This document shows, one piece after another, positions 38,401-53,400 of a DNA stretch of 64,000 nt. Source of the DNA: Dermatophagoides farinae. Taxonomy: Eukaryota; Arthropoda; Arachnida; Sarcoptiformes; Pyroglyphidae. Every line of letters begins with the position of its first letter. Position 1 is the first letter of the stretch. A program made the translations under genes and the position numbers. The notes under the pieces are model-generated. The model was not told the DNA's origin. It did no database searches and was given only the letters and a program-made list of their open reading frames with translations. The stretch spans positions 4,901,001 to 4,965,000 of the forward strand of contig NC_134677.1 of assembly GCF_024713945.1 (NCBI RefSeq), written 5' to 3'.

Positions 38401-41400
38401 GTGTATGTGATGTTTGGGCGCGTTTTATGAGCCATGAAATTGGCAGCCATCAAATGTACATTAGGCCCCATTGATTGTTTGGTTTTTTTATTATTAGTTG
38501 CTTAGAATTTGTTTCGGCCTCAAATGAATCTTTGAGCCTTTTGGCTTTTTGCAATTTCGTTTTCTTCTCTTACTTCCTATTCGATTCCTTTATAATCAAT
38601 GACGGTGTCAAGAATCCCCAAATGAATGTAAGATGTGTGTGTTTTTTCCATTTACAACTAACACAGCTATAAGACGACTAAACAAGAATATCTGGCGAAA
38701 ATGTGAATCAAACAATGTAAAGTTATAATGTAAGATTGAGATAGGGAATGATTTTTTCGATTCGATTGTGGCATTCATTGATTGGTAATTGATTTCTTTT
38801 TTTTCACTTTTACCTTTTTCCATACAATCCGTTTTGCCCTGATTCGCACCAACACCATCATCATCATCATGATCACGGAATAGCATTGATTCGTCAATGA
38901 TGATGATGATGATGTATACACACATCTAACACGCAGTGATCCTAATCCTTCAATGGGTAAATCATTCACTGTTTTTTTTGGGAAAGATGCCTTTTGTCTT
39001 TTTTTTTTGGATGTGTTTATATGTGTGCGTGTGCCCTATGTGTGATTCGATCTTGATTTATATTTCTTTTTTTTTCTTCGTTCAGCTCATTCGACTGGGT
39101 CGACTGTTATTTATTTGGTTCGCCATAGAAATAGTTGTAGCATCTCAAAATGGTTTGGTGAAAAAAAAGAGATTTATTTTTTTTGGGCCCGACGACGACG
39201 GCAAGGCGGCTATAATCCGATTGGTTGCCACTATAATTATTGTTTGTTCTTTTGTTGTATATCCATGCAGTATTTCTCAAAATGAATCATTCCTTCTATC
39301 TACTCTTCTTTGTTTTGTTTTTGTTGTCTTTTTTCGTGATGTGTTTGTGTATGGAGCAACACATAATGAAGATACGGATTTTTAATTACTTTTACAGTAA
39401 CAATATTCATGTATCTAGTTGTCTATTTGTTTGTTTGATTCTGTGGCCATACGAGCTCATCTTGTTTGATTAATTATCCTGCTAGCCTTTGCATTTATAT
39501 GGGAAGCATTCAACATTATTATTCCATACACCAGCGTTTTCCAAACTTTGCTTCCCAAGCTTACCACATTTACACAATCATAATCTTGCTGATAGAATTT
39601 GGCTAAGCTAGTTTTGTTTCCCATTTTTTTACTAATTCATTGTTTAAGATTTTAATACACGATTAACCAAAAATAACAATGATCATTATGGTATGTGCAC
39701 ATTTATAGTTGTCATATTCTATCATTGTGAGATTTTCTGTCTGCTAATTGATTTGTAACTCCAAATACTGGAATGTGAACGATTCTCCAATAAATGTGTC
39801 AATGACATTTATCGTTGCCGGTATGTCGTTGTGTGAATGTATATGACTACAATCATGATATAGGATACGATACGAATCTTCAGCAACTTTTCACTTTTGT
39901 ACTTTTGAAAATAAAATTTTTTCTTATTTTCAAGTTGATTGCTCTTATTTTTAAATGCAAAAAAAATTATATGGCCAGGTTCTCTCATTGGCTGATTTGG
40001 TTCTTTTTCGTTCAATTAAATTGCCATTTCGAATATGACATACACACATTTGCTCATTATATTGTTGATGTTTCCATCTTGAAAGCTTGTCCTAATATTC
40101 ATTTTGGTTTCAATGATTTAAATGCATCATTCCTTTCTGACAATGATAGCCTAGATCTGTGGTTGAATTTAATGCTCGTTCCTAATGGGGCTTTCAACAT
40201 CAATTCGTTTTGATTTTGCTATTCGTTTGTTTCTAAGCAAGCAGCTTCTTGTGATCATTTTCTACACCTCGATTATAATGAAACGATGGTAGAAAGTGCA
40301 AACATTTGATGATGATGAGATGCAAATGTAATCGTACATTCGGGAAGGAAATGAATACTGGTTTGTTTATATCAAGTATATTGGTATAGGTAGGTTTTTT
40401 TTTGTTTGCTCAAGACATCGAAACATGTCACGTCTTTGTAGTTTTTTTTTGTGTTTGGTACATAGAATTTCCCTAAGATTATATGAACTTTGTTATGGAC
40501 CAATGGAGAATACCTTAGCTTGTATTAAAGGAAAACTTGCTTATCATTAAGCTGTGTTTGTGAAACATTCATGAAACTACATCGAGCATAAAAAGTTTAA
40601 TAAATTTTTCATTAAAATGCATCTACGTTTCTTTTACATGTCCTACAATCTTTAGCTATGATCAAATGTTGAGCTAAAACTTACGAATTTGAAATTTGTA
40701 TCAGGTATATATATGCAAGTTTACACACAGTTGCTCTGGTTTCAGCAGCTGAAATATATTTCCTTTCTTTTTCAAATCATAAAATAATTGCAATTGTAAA
40801 TTTCTAGACACGCGTGCCGCACGTACAAATACATACATCTCAGTACGGATGTATAATAGCATTTTTTCTACGTTAGTTCAGTTGTTGTCATAATTGTTGC
40901 AAGGTTATTGCTCTTGGAAAAATTTGGTTTTTTATTTTTTTATGGCTCCTTTTCGTTTGAATTTTGCGTTTGCGGTCGTTTTTTTTCTTGAAAAAAATTC
41001 ATTCAGAGTTAGCTTTAATATAATATCGAATCTATATTCGATTAGTTTTTTTTTGGGCCATAAGTGAACGAAATTTTTGTTTTCAAGTTAATAAATTTTT
41101 ATTGGCTTTTGTGTTGCATTCACATTTTGAATGTAGTACACTAATATATCCTGCCTGATGCAAGTCTATCAAAAATATTCTTATCTCCAAGGATTGTGAA
41201 GGAAATCGTCTCTCCTTGTTGTCATTCTTTCGTCTATTTTTTTCATGGCTTTGACAGATCTTTTCTTTCGTCATTGTTGTCTTGGGTTTCACAATGACAA
41301 AAGTAAACTCACATGGCTCGATAGCGACGAATCTAGTGAATTTTATTTATATATGACCATTTTATAGTTGACACTTGGTTGCTTATTCTTGACATATCGC

Positions 41401-44400
41401 CCATTCAATTCACTCATCTATTCTATTTTGTTCGCTTTCTTTCGTGTGTAAGACAACATATCACTGAATCATTGATCCAGTATACAATGATTATGATGAT
41501 GAGCCCAAAATGCGTACATGAATGGATGGATGAAAGTGACAATGATTCCATGTAACCTAGACATACAATCCGAATTTATGGCCAATGTCTTGATCGTTTA
41601 TTTGTACTCTTTATTGTAATGTTTGTTTGTTTCATGTTAAACATAGTCTCCAATATAACTGGACCTTTTATTGTTCATCTATTGACTATCTTGACCCATC
41701 CATACTGATGGTAATGAACAAAATCATTGTTGACGGGATTAAGTTGGTTCGGCATCTTTAAATTCGTCAATGATAATCTTGAACAGCTAGCAGATGGGTA
41801 AAAAAAATACGAAAATCGAAATGGTAATAGAATTGCCATTTTACCCATCATGATTGAATATATTCTAATTCAGTTTGATCATTCAGCAGAAACACAAATT
41901 GTGTATGTTTATACTCATCCTATTCAATCGGTGTCGATGATGTCCATCGCGAACACCATTAAATCTCAGACAAGCCACTCTCTATAGTGTAGCGATTGAA
42001 AGTCTTAGATAGTTGTTTTGAATCTCATTTCATTGAGTATTTGTTTAATCTTTTTTCACGATAGAACACACACACATACGAATGTAATGGGATGACTGAT
42101 ACTAGTGATAATCATATGAGAAATAGATGAATTCTGGAACGTTCCATTTAGAATATTTAGAGAAGAGCATGTGCATAAGCCGGTACAGGTCATGAACTTG
42201 ATCATGCTGTGAAGTAGATGATGAAAGAAAATGTAACTGTGCCAACGGGTCGAATATTTGAATTTGATCATGACATTCGTTATCACTATCACATTTAATA
42301 TAAGATTATTTATCAACCATTATTTCCGCCAATGGATACACCTTATTCCCGTAATACAAATTATATTCATATTTCGCTGTGATGCCAACGATAATCATTC
42401 TACATTTCTGAGATTCTATTCAAATCACGTTCCTGTTTCTTTTGTATAACCCTGCAGGGTCAGATGCTATTTCGTAATCGAATTTATTCATCTAAAATCT
42501 TGATTTCAGATTGTTTTTCATTTCAAATGATTTTAGCTATTTTGATTTTATCTGTGAAAGTGTGTCATTGCGAGACACATAAATCAAACCAAGCATAGAA
42601 TTGTCATTGGGTTCCTTTTGTGTTGAATCCTTTTTTCCCATCTTTTCAAATGAAATGAAAAATGAATTTTCCGAAAAAACTATGCTCATTCAATTTCAAA
42701 CATGGCCATTGGATTCTTCAGACACCGGAATCACAATCTTGGCTGGTTGATTTGTGAACACTATGTGCATAGCCTATAATCCACATGATCACGTTCATTG
42801 TTCCATGTAAGCTTACCAGGTTTGTTTGAAAAAGAACTTATGTCTAATATAAATGATTATTGTCGACTGTGAACCGATGACTCAGTTTCCGGCTGATGAT
42901 CGGCCATTATTTATTTGCCATATAAATAGAAAATAGTGTTCTCATCGATGGGAATAATTCGAGTAGAAGTGATATCATCACCAAAATAATGAATCCATGA
43001 ATGAAACTTTTCATTAATATTGGCCCCCAACGAGTTGACTTGTTCTGGCAAATATTTGTACGAGAGCATGGATAAAAAGAGAAGAAATGAAGTGGTTGTT
43101 TGTTTGTTTGATATTCAAATCAAACCATCTTTTGGTTCCACATACAAATTTCACGGATGGATTTCCTCAGGCGGATCAAATTCAATTTTCATTTGAATCC
43201 TGTTTTCTCTACTTGCATTCAATTGTTGCCAAAATTCAAAGTTTCGGCTATGTTGGTATGGATCGTATCGGGAAAAGTGGTATAGAAATGTCAAGGCTTT
43301 CAGAACACTACGGCTAAAATGGTGAATTAATTATTGAAGAAAAATCGATTCTCTTTCTTTGTTTTTTTTTTTTTTTTTTGACATTTGCATAACAATTGCA
43401 GAGAATTTTATCGATTCAAATAAATTCCTTTATAGTAGTAGACGGTTGAATCGATTGCGATTGGAAGTCCAATAATTTGAACAATTGATAGCTGCCGTTT
43501 GTGTGTCATGATTTTATTTCTTAGATTGAGAAACTAAATTAATTGGCCTATTGTTCTCGGTGAAACCTATGAAGCTCAAAATATAACATATGGCACCAAT
43601 AATAAAAATAATAATTTCTTTTGTCATTTTTGTTCGTAGCAACCGTTATGTCTTTGTGTTCATTATCCAATCATTCTGTATCATTGTTTCAACAATCAAA
43701 ATTCAAACCAATCGAATCAACTTTGAAATTTCGCCACTGATCATAAGCCTACAGAATCAAAATAGATTGAATCGAATCCAATTTAATTGTATGACTGTTG
43801 GGACCCTCAGGCAATTTTTTAGTTGATTCGTATTATTTGTTCATCGATACATTACACTCGATTTCCTTTTCATACATATCAATATTTTTTTCTGAAAATG
43901 ATGGCCTTTCTCATTTCAATGTGAGCCAATGTGTCAACCAACAACAACCAAACTGAAATAGTGTCTAATTTTCTTATGTATCTTAAGGCCATTCCAATAA
44001 TGTTCTATGTTCGTTCAGCTTGATAATAATTGGATGACTACCATGGCCATTCGAAATGATCCAGTTTACATACAAGGCAATAAGATCATCGATCAACTTT
44101 TATTCGACCTGGATGCCCAGTCACCCACACGTTTGGTGTTGTTCCTGATTGTTTCAGACAAAATAAAGCTTATATATCTCTATAGTCGGCAACATTTTCC
44201 GGGACAACAAGCTAAAAAACCAATGTTTGAATATGTTTAACCATATTTAGTATGTTATGATGTTGTTGCTGCTGTCATGAAGGATCGAAGAATCTAAAGC
44301 CGCATACATAAACAGTATCTGAAGGAAATATCCAACTATTCAATATTATGATAGCTCGGGCGTTGTACGCCTAAATGTCATTTATGGCATCTATAGCCAA

Positions 44401-47400
44401 TGTTGATATCTTTGAGTATTGGGTTTGTATACAACAACATAGACAAGCGACAAAATGATGGAAGATGATGGAATGGCATGCATTCCTGCTTGCCTTTGTC
44501 TTTTAGTAATCAAATGTGTTCTTATTTGTTACATTTATTTGGACATTGTTCATTTTTGCCAACACCAACATGAACGGATAAATGATTGATGCACATTCAC
44601 TGAGCGCTTCATTTAATACTCCCTCTTTACATATTATAAAATTGCAATTCCTTGAATTAATAATATCTGAACATGCCAATAATCTACTATTCATTTCGAG
44701 TTAGGTTTATATTAGCCCTATCACATTTAGGTTAATTCTATTAATTGATTACTTTATTTTATCGTTCTATTTCGGTTATTCTCATCATATCGAAAGACCA
44801 AAGGAAATTGAATTTGTTGCAAAAAACTTGACCTTATCTGAATGAGCTGATTTAGTTATGGTTGGTTGATTCCATTCGGTTGCATTTATTCCAAAGTATG
44901 ATGCCATACCGGTACCATAGAATCTTTGGAATCGAAGAGATACTCCATCACACATTTATGAATGGTTGTCATTCACCAACATTGATAATAACAATAGCAG
45001 CAAATTTTCTTGCTATTTGTCCCAAGCAATTTTTTTCAAATTTCTTTCATTCTCAATGTTGATTCTCATAAAAAAAATAACAATGGTTGACGATGTCATT
45101 GTGTTGACATAGCATTCGTGTGTTGACAAGAGCTCTGTATACTGTAGTAGTATAATATAATGGGAAATATGTCTTTTGTAGCAATCATGATGATGATATT
45201 GTAAAATTCATTTGTCAAATATAAATTTACCCCAGAACCCAGCTTATACACCACCCACATGCACAAATATTGACATTGAATGCATAGAATAAATGAATAG
45301 AAAGAGTGGATACAATCCATAATTGATAATGACTACGATGGATGCCATTATTATTCACCCCAATTGAGCACGATTGTTGATTGCTTAGCTTATCTAAATT
45401 TTGAATCTTGATTGAAATCAGGCACCAAAATCGTTGTGATGCAAGACAACATCACACAGACATTTGATAATTTCAATATGTGAATCATTTGAAAGATCCA
45501 TTCATGAAATCAAAAAAAAAACTAGAGTATGATGCTAAATCTTCGATCCTTTGGGAGTTTTTTTGGAAGTGATAATTTTTGATTCAATTTTCATCAATAT
45601 ATAGATATAATGATATCACGCGATTAGATCATCATACCATGCTTAGAATGACATTGATTACATTTTAACCTGGGCGTGATAATCAGTGATTATCATATTG
45701 GCCCATAGTCATGTTTTCTGACCAGAATAAATGCATTGTTTTGTCAATTTTTCTATTACTATATGCTATTCGATTTATGGAATTCATAATTGGCTAATAT
45801 GATCATTCAACGACCGATCAATCATTTTTGAATCTTGTCTGTATCGAACATGAACCTGAACTTTTTTTTATACATTACGCCATATATTTTACGAATTCTG
45901 TCTTTGAAAGTTAACTTCATTTCAATAATAATTTAAAATAAAATCATCTGCATAGAAATGCTGCTATTCAATTTTATTTGACTAAAGGAAATATATAATG
46001 TCTCTGCATCTAATATACTTGGCAATGTCGATAATGGTCTAGTCGAAATGAGCTGTAATCTTTTGTCAGCGTTTGCTGTGATATCATTATCAGTATGAAA
46101 TAATGGACAGCATCAACCCGTTTCTGTTTTTGATGATGTGGTTTTTTAGAATCGTTTGTATAAGACACGTGTCATGTATTCCATGTCTGAATCTGTATCA
46201 ATTTCTGATTCAGTGTATGGTTTTTGTTTGAATGTGTGTGTGTGTATGTATGTTAACTTTGGTCATCATAATTTTCGAATGAGAATAGAAAATTTGCTAA
46301 TTAACCGCTTCTATCAGATAATCTTGCAACCATGGTTGTCGTTTGAATGAAACGAAGCGAAATTAATTGAGATTAATTCTTGTTGGCCAATGATTTGCCA
46401 ATGGCCATTTGATGATTATGATGAATGTTCCGCTATGATGATCCGTATGATTATAATCATGAACATTATGATAACCATTATTTAGGGAATAAATGTCATA
46501 ATCAAAAATTAATGTTCTTTTTGAACAGAATATGAATTTCGATTTGGGTCATTTGTGTTGGCCAGCAATGACATTCATCCGATCCCGGAAAAATCCCAAT
46601 TACATTTTTTTTTTGTCATATAAACAGCTCTTTCATGTGTGTGTGTATGTGTATGAAGCTTCATATTTTCTACATATCCATTGATCATCATCATCACATC
46701 ATCATCTTGGTTTAATAATCGAATCGTGATGGAATTTGAATCAATGAACATGACGATAGTGATGATGATTATTATCATTATTTAATGAATGTATGCCTCG
46801 ATTAATGCTTAATACGTTCAAAAAATGGCAAATTTTTTTGCCCATACGGGTTACTAGTTTGACGTTATCAATTCATTCATTCAAGCGGACTTGACATTCC
46901 TAATCTATCGATGGAATTATTAGTTTTTGTGTGTGTGTGTGTGTGTTTGTATGTTACATTTTTATTCCCTCATTTACACATACACAAAGACGACTCTATC
47001 GAAGGCTCATATTATATAGCATCATCAGTCGAATATATTTTTTTACAATATATTTGCATACAATGAAATTTCATTGCTATTAATTACTTGCTTCATGTGA
47101 AATCGAAGATGGCAATCGTACTAATTAATTTACACAATACTCTATTCATATGTTCGTTTATTCATTCCTTCAGTAACGTTGGAATGGATTTTTTTTTGTT
47201 TCCTGTTCAAAGCAGAGGTTGGACTTGATGATTGAAGTAGGGTATCCAGGCACACTGACAATGGTCCGGACTAACTTTTGATGGTTTATTTTGTTTATAA
47301 TTTACAATCGCTATCTATACGGCAAAAATATGAAACGACAAATTGCATGTCTCATTTCTTTCAGTATGTGTTTTTCTAGTTTGATGATTTGGCTAGATGA

Positions 47401-50400
47401 TACAGATTTTGTTTTTGGCCGTCAGAATTTTGGATGAATGTTAGTTGAAAGAATCAAACATAAAAATGATGGCATGTATAGTGCCTAATATGATGTGCCT
47501 TAGCGATTTTGAGCCGATTGGAACTATAGTGCAAAAAAGCATAACGAACAAACAGAAATATATACAAACACAACGCGACAGGCCGAATCGAAATGATCGA
47601 TGGCCACTCCGATGGTTTTTGCAGATTTTTTTTCACAGACCCAAATGTCGTCACCATCATACATTACTTACGGGCGACGTTTTTGATGTTGTTTTTGTTT
47701 GATCCCATTAGATTTCATCATGGAATGAAAATAACTATCGTGTCGTGTTCCTGCCTGTGTGTGTGTGTTTGTAAAAAGTGAAGCAAATGGCTTAACAAAT
47801 AATCATAACAGGCATGAAAACGATGAAACAAACGATGAATGTTTCCAGAATAAAAAAAAGAAACTCCATTTCTAGCAAATTTTTGCTGATGAATTCATAA
47901 ACAATTCAAGGCTCACCGTAGTCGAAAATATAAAAGAGGGGAATGAAACTTGTTCATTCATTTTGAAAATGTCGGCTACTAGCTGGTTAGGAATCGGAAT
48001 CGGAAATTCTTCTCCATCTAACCATCCAGCCATGAAGCTATACATAGTCATTGGAATTGGATTTAATTAAATTCAGTTTATATATGTACCGATCTATACT
48101 GTGTTTGTCGCCAACAAAAAAAGTTGAGATTCTTCATCAAAATGATTATCATTATCAGACTAGGAGTTGATGACGGCAACAATTTTCAGATTCTTTCACG
48201 ATTTTGATGATGATGGCAATGATTTTTGATGATAATGGACAGAAAGGAAAAAAGAAACTCCATACATCCATATATTTCCATTATATAAAGTTATACCCGA
48301 CCGAACAAATCAAAAAAAAAAATCGATTCTATACTTCATGATGATTGGCTGTGCCAGGATTCATTGTGTGTTTGTGTATGTGTGGTTTGCCAAAAAAAAT
48401 TGAACCAGCAGGCAAAGTTTTAATTTAAATCAAAAATTGAATTAAAATTTTCAATTCTTTTTTCAACAACAACTTATATAAAAGACATACAGTTCATTTT
48501 CCATTTCTTCTTTCAATCTCCCTCTTCTATTCTTGTATTTGAGTTCATTTTTACATTACAGAATGTATGATGAAATCCGGTTGCGATTTTGGCACGAGTC
48601 GATTGCAGTCAATTTCCGGCCTTAGTTGCTGACAACAATGTTTACTTTATCAAACATTTTTAATGATCATGACGCTCTTATTCAAAAATTTAATTGGAAC
48701 AAGGGTAGGAATATAGAGTGTTGAAATGAACTGGCATTTGTCGCCTCAATCAATTCTATATCTACGAGAGACGAATATTTCCACCGGATAATTAGACCGG
48801 TTTCACAAAAAATATGAAAATGGGTGACGACATTCTTTACACACAAACACACAACGTTCGTTTCCGGAGTTGTGTTTTTTGTACCGATGAATGAATCAAT
48901 ATTTGCTCATTTTATGTCAATCCGAGAACTGATTGTTTAGCTAAGCAGGGAAATACAATGACCAATAATGCAGGCCGTGAACAAAACCATATTATTAATT
49001 TGTTTTCAAATATGGCAGTTCATTTACAGTTGGTCCGGATTCCAATAGATATGGCAATGGACCATCAAACATTGGTCGATTCGTGAGACCGACTATATGA
49101 TCGTTTTGTTTCGAATGTTAATAATTGAATGCATGAGAAGCAATCGATCGGCACGTTTGAGAAACATTTTCTTTTTATTTCTACTTCATTGTTTCAAAAT
49201 CAATAAACTCAAGCAGGCAAGTAAATTCCAGTTTTTTTTGGTGATAATTCTATAAACAAATGGTCAGTTCGAATAATCCTGGTTGGCAAGCCGTCTAGAA
49301 AAATAGAGAGAAAGAAAAGAAAAGAAAAAAAATCAATGAGAAACCGATTGACTATTGAATAACTATAGTTGGAAATTATTTCATTATTTAATCGAGAATA
49401 ATCATTATTGCCTAAGAAATGGGTTTCAGTTGTGATAATTATTCCGGCTGGTAGTGTTCATTCACAATAAAATTCCATGCTCGCTAATGAAGGTTCAAAT
49501 ATTTGTGTGTGTGTGTATGTATGTTGGATTCTAGTTTGATCCATGGATTTTAATGCCGAAGCGAATAAATACGATAAATTACTTGTGTATGTAGCATTTG
49601 TTGATGATGGCTCAAGATGACTCGTTTTCTTTATACATTTAAATTGAATTGTTCGATTGCTCGAATGCAAATCATTGAGTTGTAAAAAAAATTTTTTTTG
49701 GCTCCTTCAGAATCCCGTGTATCACAATACACTCATTCGGCTTGAACAAACAAACAAATGGATTCATATGACATGATCATGGCGTCGTTTCACAATTTTA
49801 TTTTGTCGCTTGATTTCAATGATTTTCTTTCTACATGACTACAACAACAGCCACAATCATAATCAAAAAAAGCCGAGCTAAATGATGAGCAAATATAGGC
49901 AACCAGCCAGGCAAATGAAGATTTATTCTCTTATTGTTGATAATGATAATGACTTATTCTATCTTTCTCTGTGTCTCCTATTCTTTACTACTTAGGCATA
50001 CGAGATCGGTCCTTTTTTGTCAACCGGGTTAATGTTGTAACATCATACATATTAGCAAAGAAACAAAACAGAAAAAAACAAAATGAAAACATGAAATCAG
50101 CAACAACCATCATATAAATGTATAAGACTTGCATGTTAGCCATAGTGGGCGGAATTTTTTCGCGGTTGAAACAAATGACTGCTTGCTTGTCTTTTTTTTC
50201 ATAGGTTCCATTCGTTTCTGGTTTGGCTAGCTAGCTGCTTTAACCATGATTTCAAGTGGAAATTTAAATTGCCTTCTCTCTCTCTCTCTCTCTCAATGTT
50301 TTTCTGTTACATGACGTTTGTGATTATTCTGTCCATTTGTTTATTTGGAACCCATGACTAGCATACACACATTTACCACATCGAAAGCTATCATGATAAT

Positions 50401-53400
50401 CATTGTACGTCATATATCGACTCATAATGATGATGATCGCTCTATCTAAGGTTTTGGCCTCTATGCAGAAAAAAATCATAAAGGCAAAAGTTTTTTTCAA
50501 TTTACAAACGAAAAACTTTGTTCGTCCATTTAATCATTTTGGTGAACTAAATAAAATTTGGAAATAATGTTTCCCATTGTTGCTACCCTCTTTGGGATAC
50601 ACACACCCTGATCATATGTATGTTCGAATTGGACATACGGATCGATAGAATAGACACACGCTGAGCTTGTGAATATCGATCCAATGAATAGTTTCCGTGA
50701 TGATCCAGTTAGCTATGATTTTAAAATGTACATTCTAACTTTCTGATTTTTTTCCTTTTTTAAATATAGGAATGCATCACAAATATGAATGCGACATTGA
50801 AATCAATCTCTGCTTCTCCAATCCATGTCAAAATGGTGGTCAATGTGTTCGAAAAGAAGGTGGTTATTACTGTGATTGTAGCGATAATTTTGCAGGCATA
50901 AATTGTGAAATTAATGTTTGGACTGATATTTGCCGAACGAACTTATGTCGTGGTCGATCCAAATGTGTTTCACCAGCACCATCGATGCTTTTAGAATCAT
51001 CAACAAATTTATTAGAACAAGATACAAAATCACCTCTTGACTCATCCATAACTAGTAATTCATCATCATCTGCTAATATTCGAGCAATAACAACTGTCCA
51101 GCCGCAACAACAAGAAATGGTTATCTGTACGGATTGTGTACAATCCGAATGGAGCACACCATTCTGTGAGCTACGGTCACGTTCATTTGTAACCGGATCA
51201 TATCTTATATTTTCGGCACTCAAACAACGTTATCGATTAAATCTCAAACTTCGGTTTGCCACACGTCAGCCCAATGGCTTATTATTATACAATGGTCGCT
51301 ACAATGAACTCCATGATTTCATCGGTTTGGAGTTAATCGATGGACGAGTTTATTTTTCTTTCTCGTTAGGCGGTGTCAATCGAGCTCAAGTTTCCGTAGG
51401 GCATCGTTTGAATGATGGCCAATGGCATCACGTGCAACTTAACTATGTAAATCATACGGCTACATTGATATTAGATAACTGTGATGAAGCTTTACTTACT
51501 GCCGTCGATCGTTATGATCTAGGGCCAGAATTTGCCTGTGCTAATCGTACCACTTTAATTCTTGAATCACGATGTTCAGATCGAATGCAAACCTGTTTCA
51601 GATTCCTTGATCTTACTGGACCGCTTCAGATTGGTGGACTTCCCCCATTACCAACAGAGTTTCAAGTTGAAAACACTGATTTTAACGGTTGTATATCTGA
51701 TCTTCGTATCGATCATAATCTTGTTGATTTTGATAGCTACGTGGCAAATAACGGAACGATAATTGGCTGTCCGTCAAAAAAAAGTTTTTGCAATACCAAT
51801 TCCTGTAATGGACGAGGTCAATGTGAAGATGCATGGAATGGATACGTCTGTCGTTGTGAAAACGGTTACACTGGTCAAGATTGCTTGATATTGACAGATA
51901 CAGTCAGACATTTTAAAGGCAATGGATTCTTGTCATTCACTCCGAATCTTCAGCCATTAGCTTATCCTTGGTTGGTTAGCTTCGATATGCATACTTCTGC
52001 TCGTAATGCTATTATTGTTGCCATACAATTGGGTCAAAGCAGCATGGTACGGTTTGAAGTCATTGGTGGCAAATTGTCTTACGGTGTCGATGATCGAACG
52101 CCGATTGTAATCGAAGATATGGATATCAACGACGGGAAATGGCATCATGTTGAAGCACGCTGGATGGCTATCGGTATCACATTGAGTGTGGATTATGGTC
52201 AATACACTAAACGAACACGGCTAGATGGAGCAGAGATATTGGGTCTTTACATAGCCAAAGTAACTGTTGGTGGTCATGATACACCGGATGAAATTACTGA
52301 AGCCTACACGTATCGTTCACAAGCGCCAGCATTCATTGGTTGCATTCAATCATTGGATGTAGGCAATTCGAAAGAGTCATGGCTACGGCCAACTTTAGAA
52401 GATAATGTGTTCGTGGGGTGTCCAACTCCTTCTTCGAGCGGCAATGAACAATGCAAATCGGATCCTTGTCCATCGAACAGCGATTGTATTGTTAAGGGTA
52501 TAAATGATCATGAATGTCGTTGTCATATTGGTTTTATGGGGAAAAACTGTATGCCCATTTGTGAATTGAATCCATGTTCTTATGGGTCAACTTGTGTAAC
52601 AGCTAACAACACATATGGCTATCGCTGCCTTTGTGATCGTTTTCATTCTGGCTTCTATTGTGAAGATCTTCTACCGGAAACTTGTCCAGTAGATTGGTGG
52701 GGTTCGCCTATTTGTGGTCCTTGTAATTGCGACGCTACCAAAGGTTATGATGCTAATTGTAATAAGACGACAGGAGAATGTTTTTGTCAACCTAATCGTT
52801 TTCAACCAAACGGTTCTGATGAATGTTTTTTATGTGATTGCTATACCACTGGTTCTTACACGAATAGATGTGATCGTCAGACTGGCCAGTGTCAGTGTCG
52901 ATTAGGCGTAATCGGGCGTCGTTGCGATAAATGTCCATCTCCATTTGCCGAAGTTACAAATCGAGGTTGTGAAGTAATTTATGATGCTTGCCCCCGAGCT
53001 TTCTCCGATGGAATATGGTGGGAGCGTACTCCATTCGGATCTAAATCAACCAGGCGCTGTCCGCCTTTTTCTACCGGTATGGCTCACCGTTTTTGTCGGC
53101 AAGGAGATGGTTGGCTAAAGCCTGATCTTTTCGAATGCCTTTCGGACCCTTTCCTTGATCTACAAGAACAATGGAAGATTATTACTGATTCTGATTCTCA
53201 ACAAAATGGCAGCATAGTCCTCATAAACACTCAGCATTCTATCCGTCTGGTTAATGATCTACGAACAGCCATCAACGTAACGGATTCATTCTACGATGGT
53301 GATGTGCATCTCGTTTTCCGTTTGGTTCGTCGGCTAATTCAGAATGAATTGTATCAAACAGGCTTAAACTTGACTCATAAACAAGATCGTCATTTTCTTC

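Larger units (their letters stand above)
34101..50769 (+). other. stan: stan intron 5, 16.7 kb
   Basis: Donor G/GTAGGT at 34101; acceptor AATATAG ending at 50769. The exons on either side join two adjacent EGF modules (CRCPIGFQG to MHHKYECDIEINLC) without missing sequence, so no coding exon of stan is expected inside. The interior is T- and TG-rich on the + strand. Open frames here (for example 34216-34776 and 38936-39385) are low-complexity products of TG repeats and start with non-ATG codons or lack any domain. No nested gene could be supported on either strand. Confidence 0.8.

Noticed and set aside
38936-39385. 149-codon + strand frame inside stan intron 5
   Set aside because: Low-complexity Phe/Cys/Val sequence from poly-T and TG tracts; no credible start or domain.
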